Positions 15,596-15,786 of a DNA stretch of 15,786 nt are shown piece by piece. The translations under genes and the position numbers were made by a program. Under the pieces are notes generated by a model that saw only the letters and a program-made list of their open reading frames with translations, was not told where the DNA came from and did no database searches. Position 1 is the stretch's first letter, and each line of letters starts with the position of its first letter. The DNA comes from Bacteroidales bacterium UBA4284 (GTDB lineage Bacteria > Bacteroidota > Bacteroidia > Bacteroidales > UBA932), in contig DGVM01000173.1 of assembly GCA_002395925.1 (NCBI GenBank), positions 329 through 16,114 of the forward strand, written 5' to 3'.

Positions 15596-15734
15596 TTGCC
15601 ACGTTGACGAACAGAAAGCACACGTGGCCGATTTCTTGTCAACGCGGCAACGGAATCGGCTTATTTGGCATAAAATACGGCCGCGTTGACGTGTAGAGGG
15701 CCGCACAATGCTGTTTTCACGTCAACGCGGCAAA
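15596..15734. repeat. Four alternating copies of a TTGCCGCGTTGACGTG-like motif (two inverted-repeat pairs)
   Basis: Copies lie at 15596-15609 (+, one base changed: TTGCCACGTTGACG), 15638-15650 (-), 15680-15693 (+) and 15718-15734 (-). The last two form a perfect 14-bp inverted repeat (GCCGCGTTGACGTG / CACGTCAACGCGGC) with a 24-nt loop. The first two match over 13 bp with one mismatch and a 29-nt loop. No U-tract follows the last arm on the + strand; on the - strand ATTTTAT lies just beyond the 15680 arm. They could be an intergenic palindromic repeat family, operators, or a convergent terminator. There is no coding support here. Confidence 0.75.
15598..15628 (+). terminator. Possible terminator hairpin after the GH20 gene
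   Basis: GCCACGT (15598-15604) pairs perfectly with ACGTGGC (15622-15628) around a 17-nt loop, 12 nt after the GH20 stop. It is followed by CGATTTCTTG, a weak T-rich stretch. A second, overlapping hairpin, GCCGATT (15627-15633) / AATCGGC (15654-15660), is followed by TTATTT. One of these probably helps end PUL transcription, but neither has a classic U-tract. Confidence 0.4.
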
Positions 15735-15740
15735 GGTGAC

Positions 15741-15786
15741 GCCACCTCGCATTACGCGGCTCGGTGGCTACGGCTCGCCGCTGCGG
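15741..15786. other. GC-rich partly palindromic sequence at the right edge; no gene seen
   Basis: GCCACC (15741-15746) is complementary to GGTGGC (15763-15768), and GCGGC (15756-15760) to GCCGC (15777-15781). The window ends inside this stretch. It may be the start of another repeat or the end of a gene lying outside. No start codon, protein motif or RNA gene can be supported here. Confidence 0.3.

Noticed and set aside
15497..15706. Minus-strand open frame over the GH20 3' end and repeats
   Set aside because: It overlaps the GH20 coding end and the inverted repeats; its translation shows no motif and no plausible start.
15596..15734. Integron attC site or CRISPR array
   Set aside because: The arms lack the RYYYAAC/GTTRRRY core sequences of attC. 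The copies alternate in orientation with unequal spacers, unlike a CRISPR array, and no integrase or cas gene is present.

Overview
The window looks like a polysaccharide utilization locus (PUL) from a fairly GC-rich member of the Bacteroidales. The evidence is an ECF sigma / FecR anti-sigma pair, a SusC/SusD pair, many lipoproteins with signal peptides, few Shine-Dalgarno sites and AT-rich gaps before start codons. The genus cannot be fixed from the sequence; an Alistipes-like or uncultured Bacteroidales genome would fit the base composition. Every recognisable gene is on the + strand.

Left edge (1-60): the 3' end of a tRNA (probably Ser) with encoded CCA, followed by its terminator. Regulators (69-1672): an ECF sigma factor, then an intrinsic terminator, a 10-bp tandem repeat and a small palindrome, then a FecR-type anti-sigma factor. 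Uptake (1714-6686): a SusC transporter that carries the N-terminal STN signalling domain expected of a FecR partner, and its SusD lipoprotein. Surface proteins and enzymes (6711-15585): a probable surface glycan-binding lipoprotein with an internal duplication; a GH16 lipoprotein; a 46-aa peptide gene followed by a fimbrillin-like lipoprotein; a homologous 45-aa peptide gene followed by a 927-aa lipoprotein that joins a fimbrillin-like domain, two nearly identical beta-sandwich repeats and a GH16 domain; and a GH20 beta-N-acetylhexosaminidase lipoprotein. The right edge (15586-15786) has no gene I can support. It holds four alternating copies of a 13-16 bp motif and several overlapping inverted repeats.

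Proposed logic: glycan passing through SusC/SusD signals through the STN domain and FecR to release the sigma factor, which raises PUL expression. Surface GH16 enzymes make internal cuts and GH20 removes terminal beta-linked HexNAc. Two GH16 enzymes with a GH20, and no GH3-type beta-glucosidase in view, fit a GlcNAc-containing host glycan (poly-LacNAc, mucin O-glycan or keratan-like) better than laminarin. That is an inference.

The most unusual content is the duplicated module of a tiny acidic peptide gene, exactly 12 nt, then a fimbrillin-like lipoprotein. The two lipoproteins share their N-terminal ~300 residues and then diverge into different domain sets after the same NATR sequence. One becomes an endo-glycanase and the other a non-catalytic, probably glycan-binding protein.
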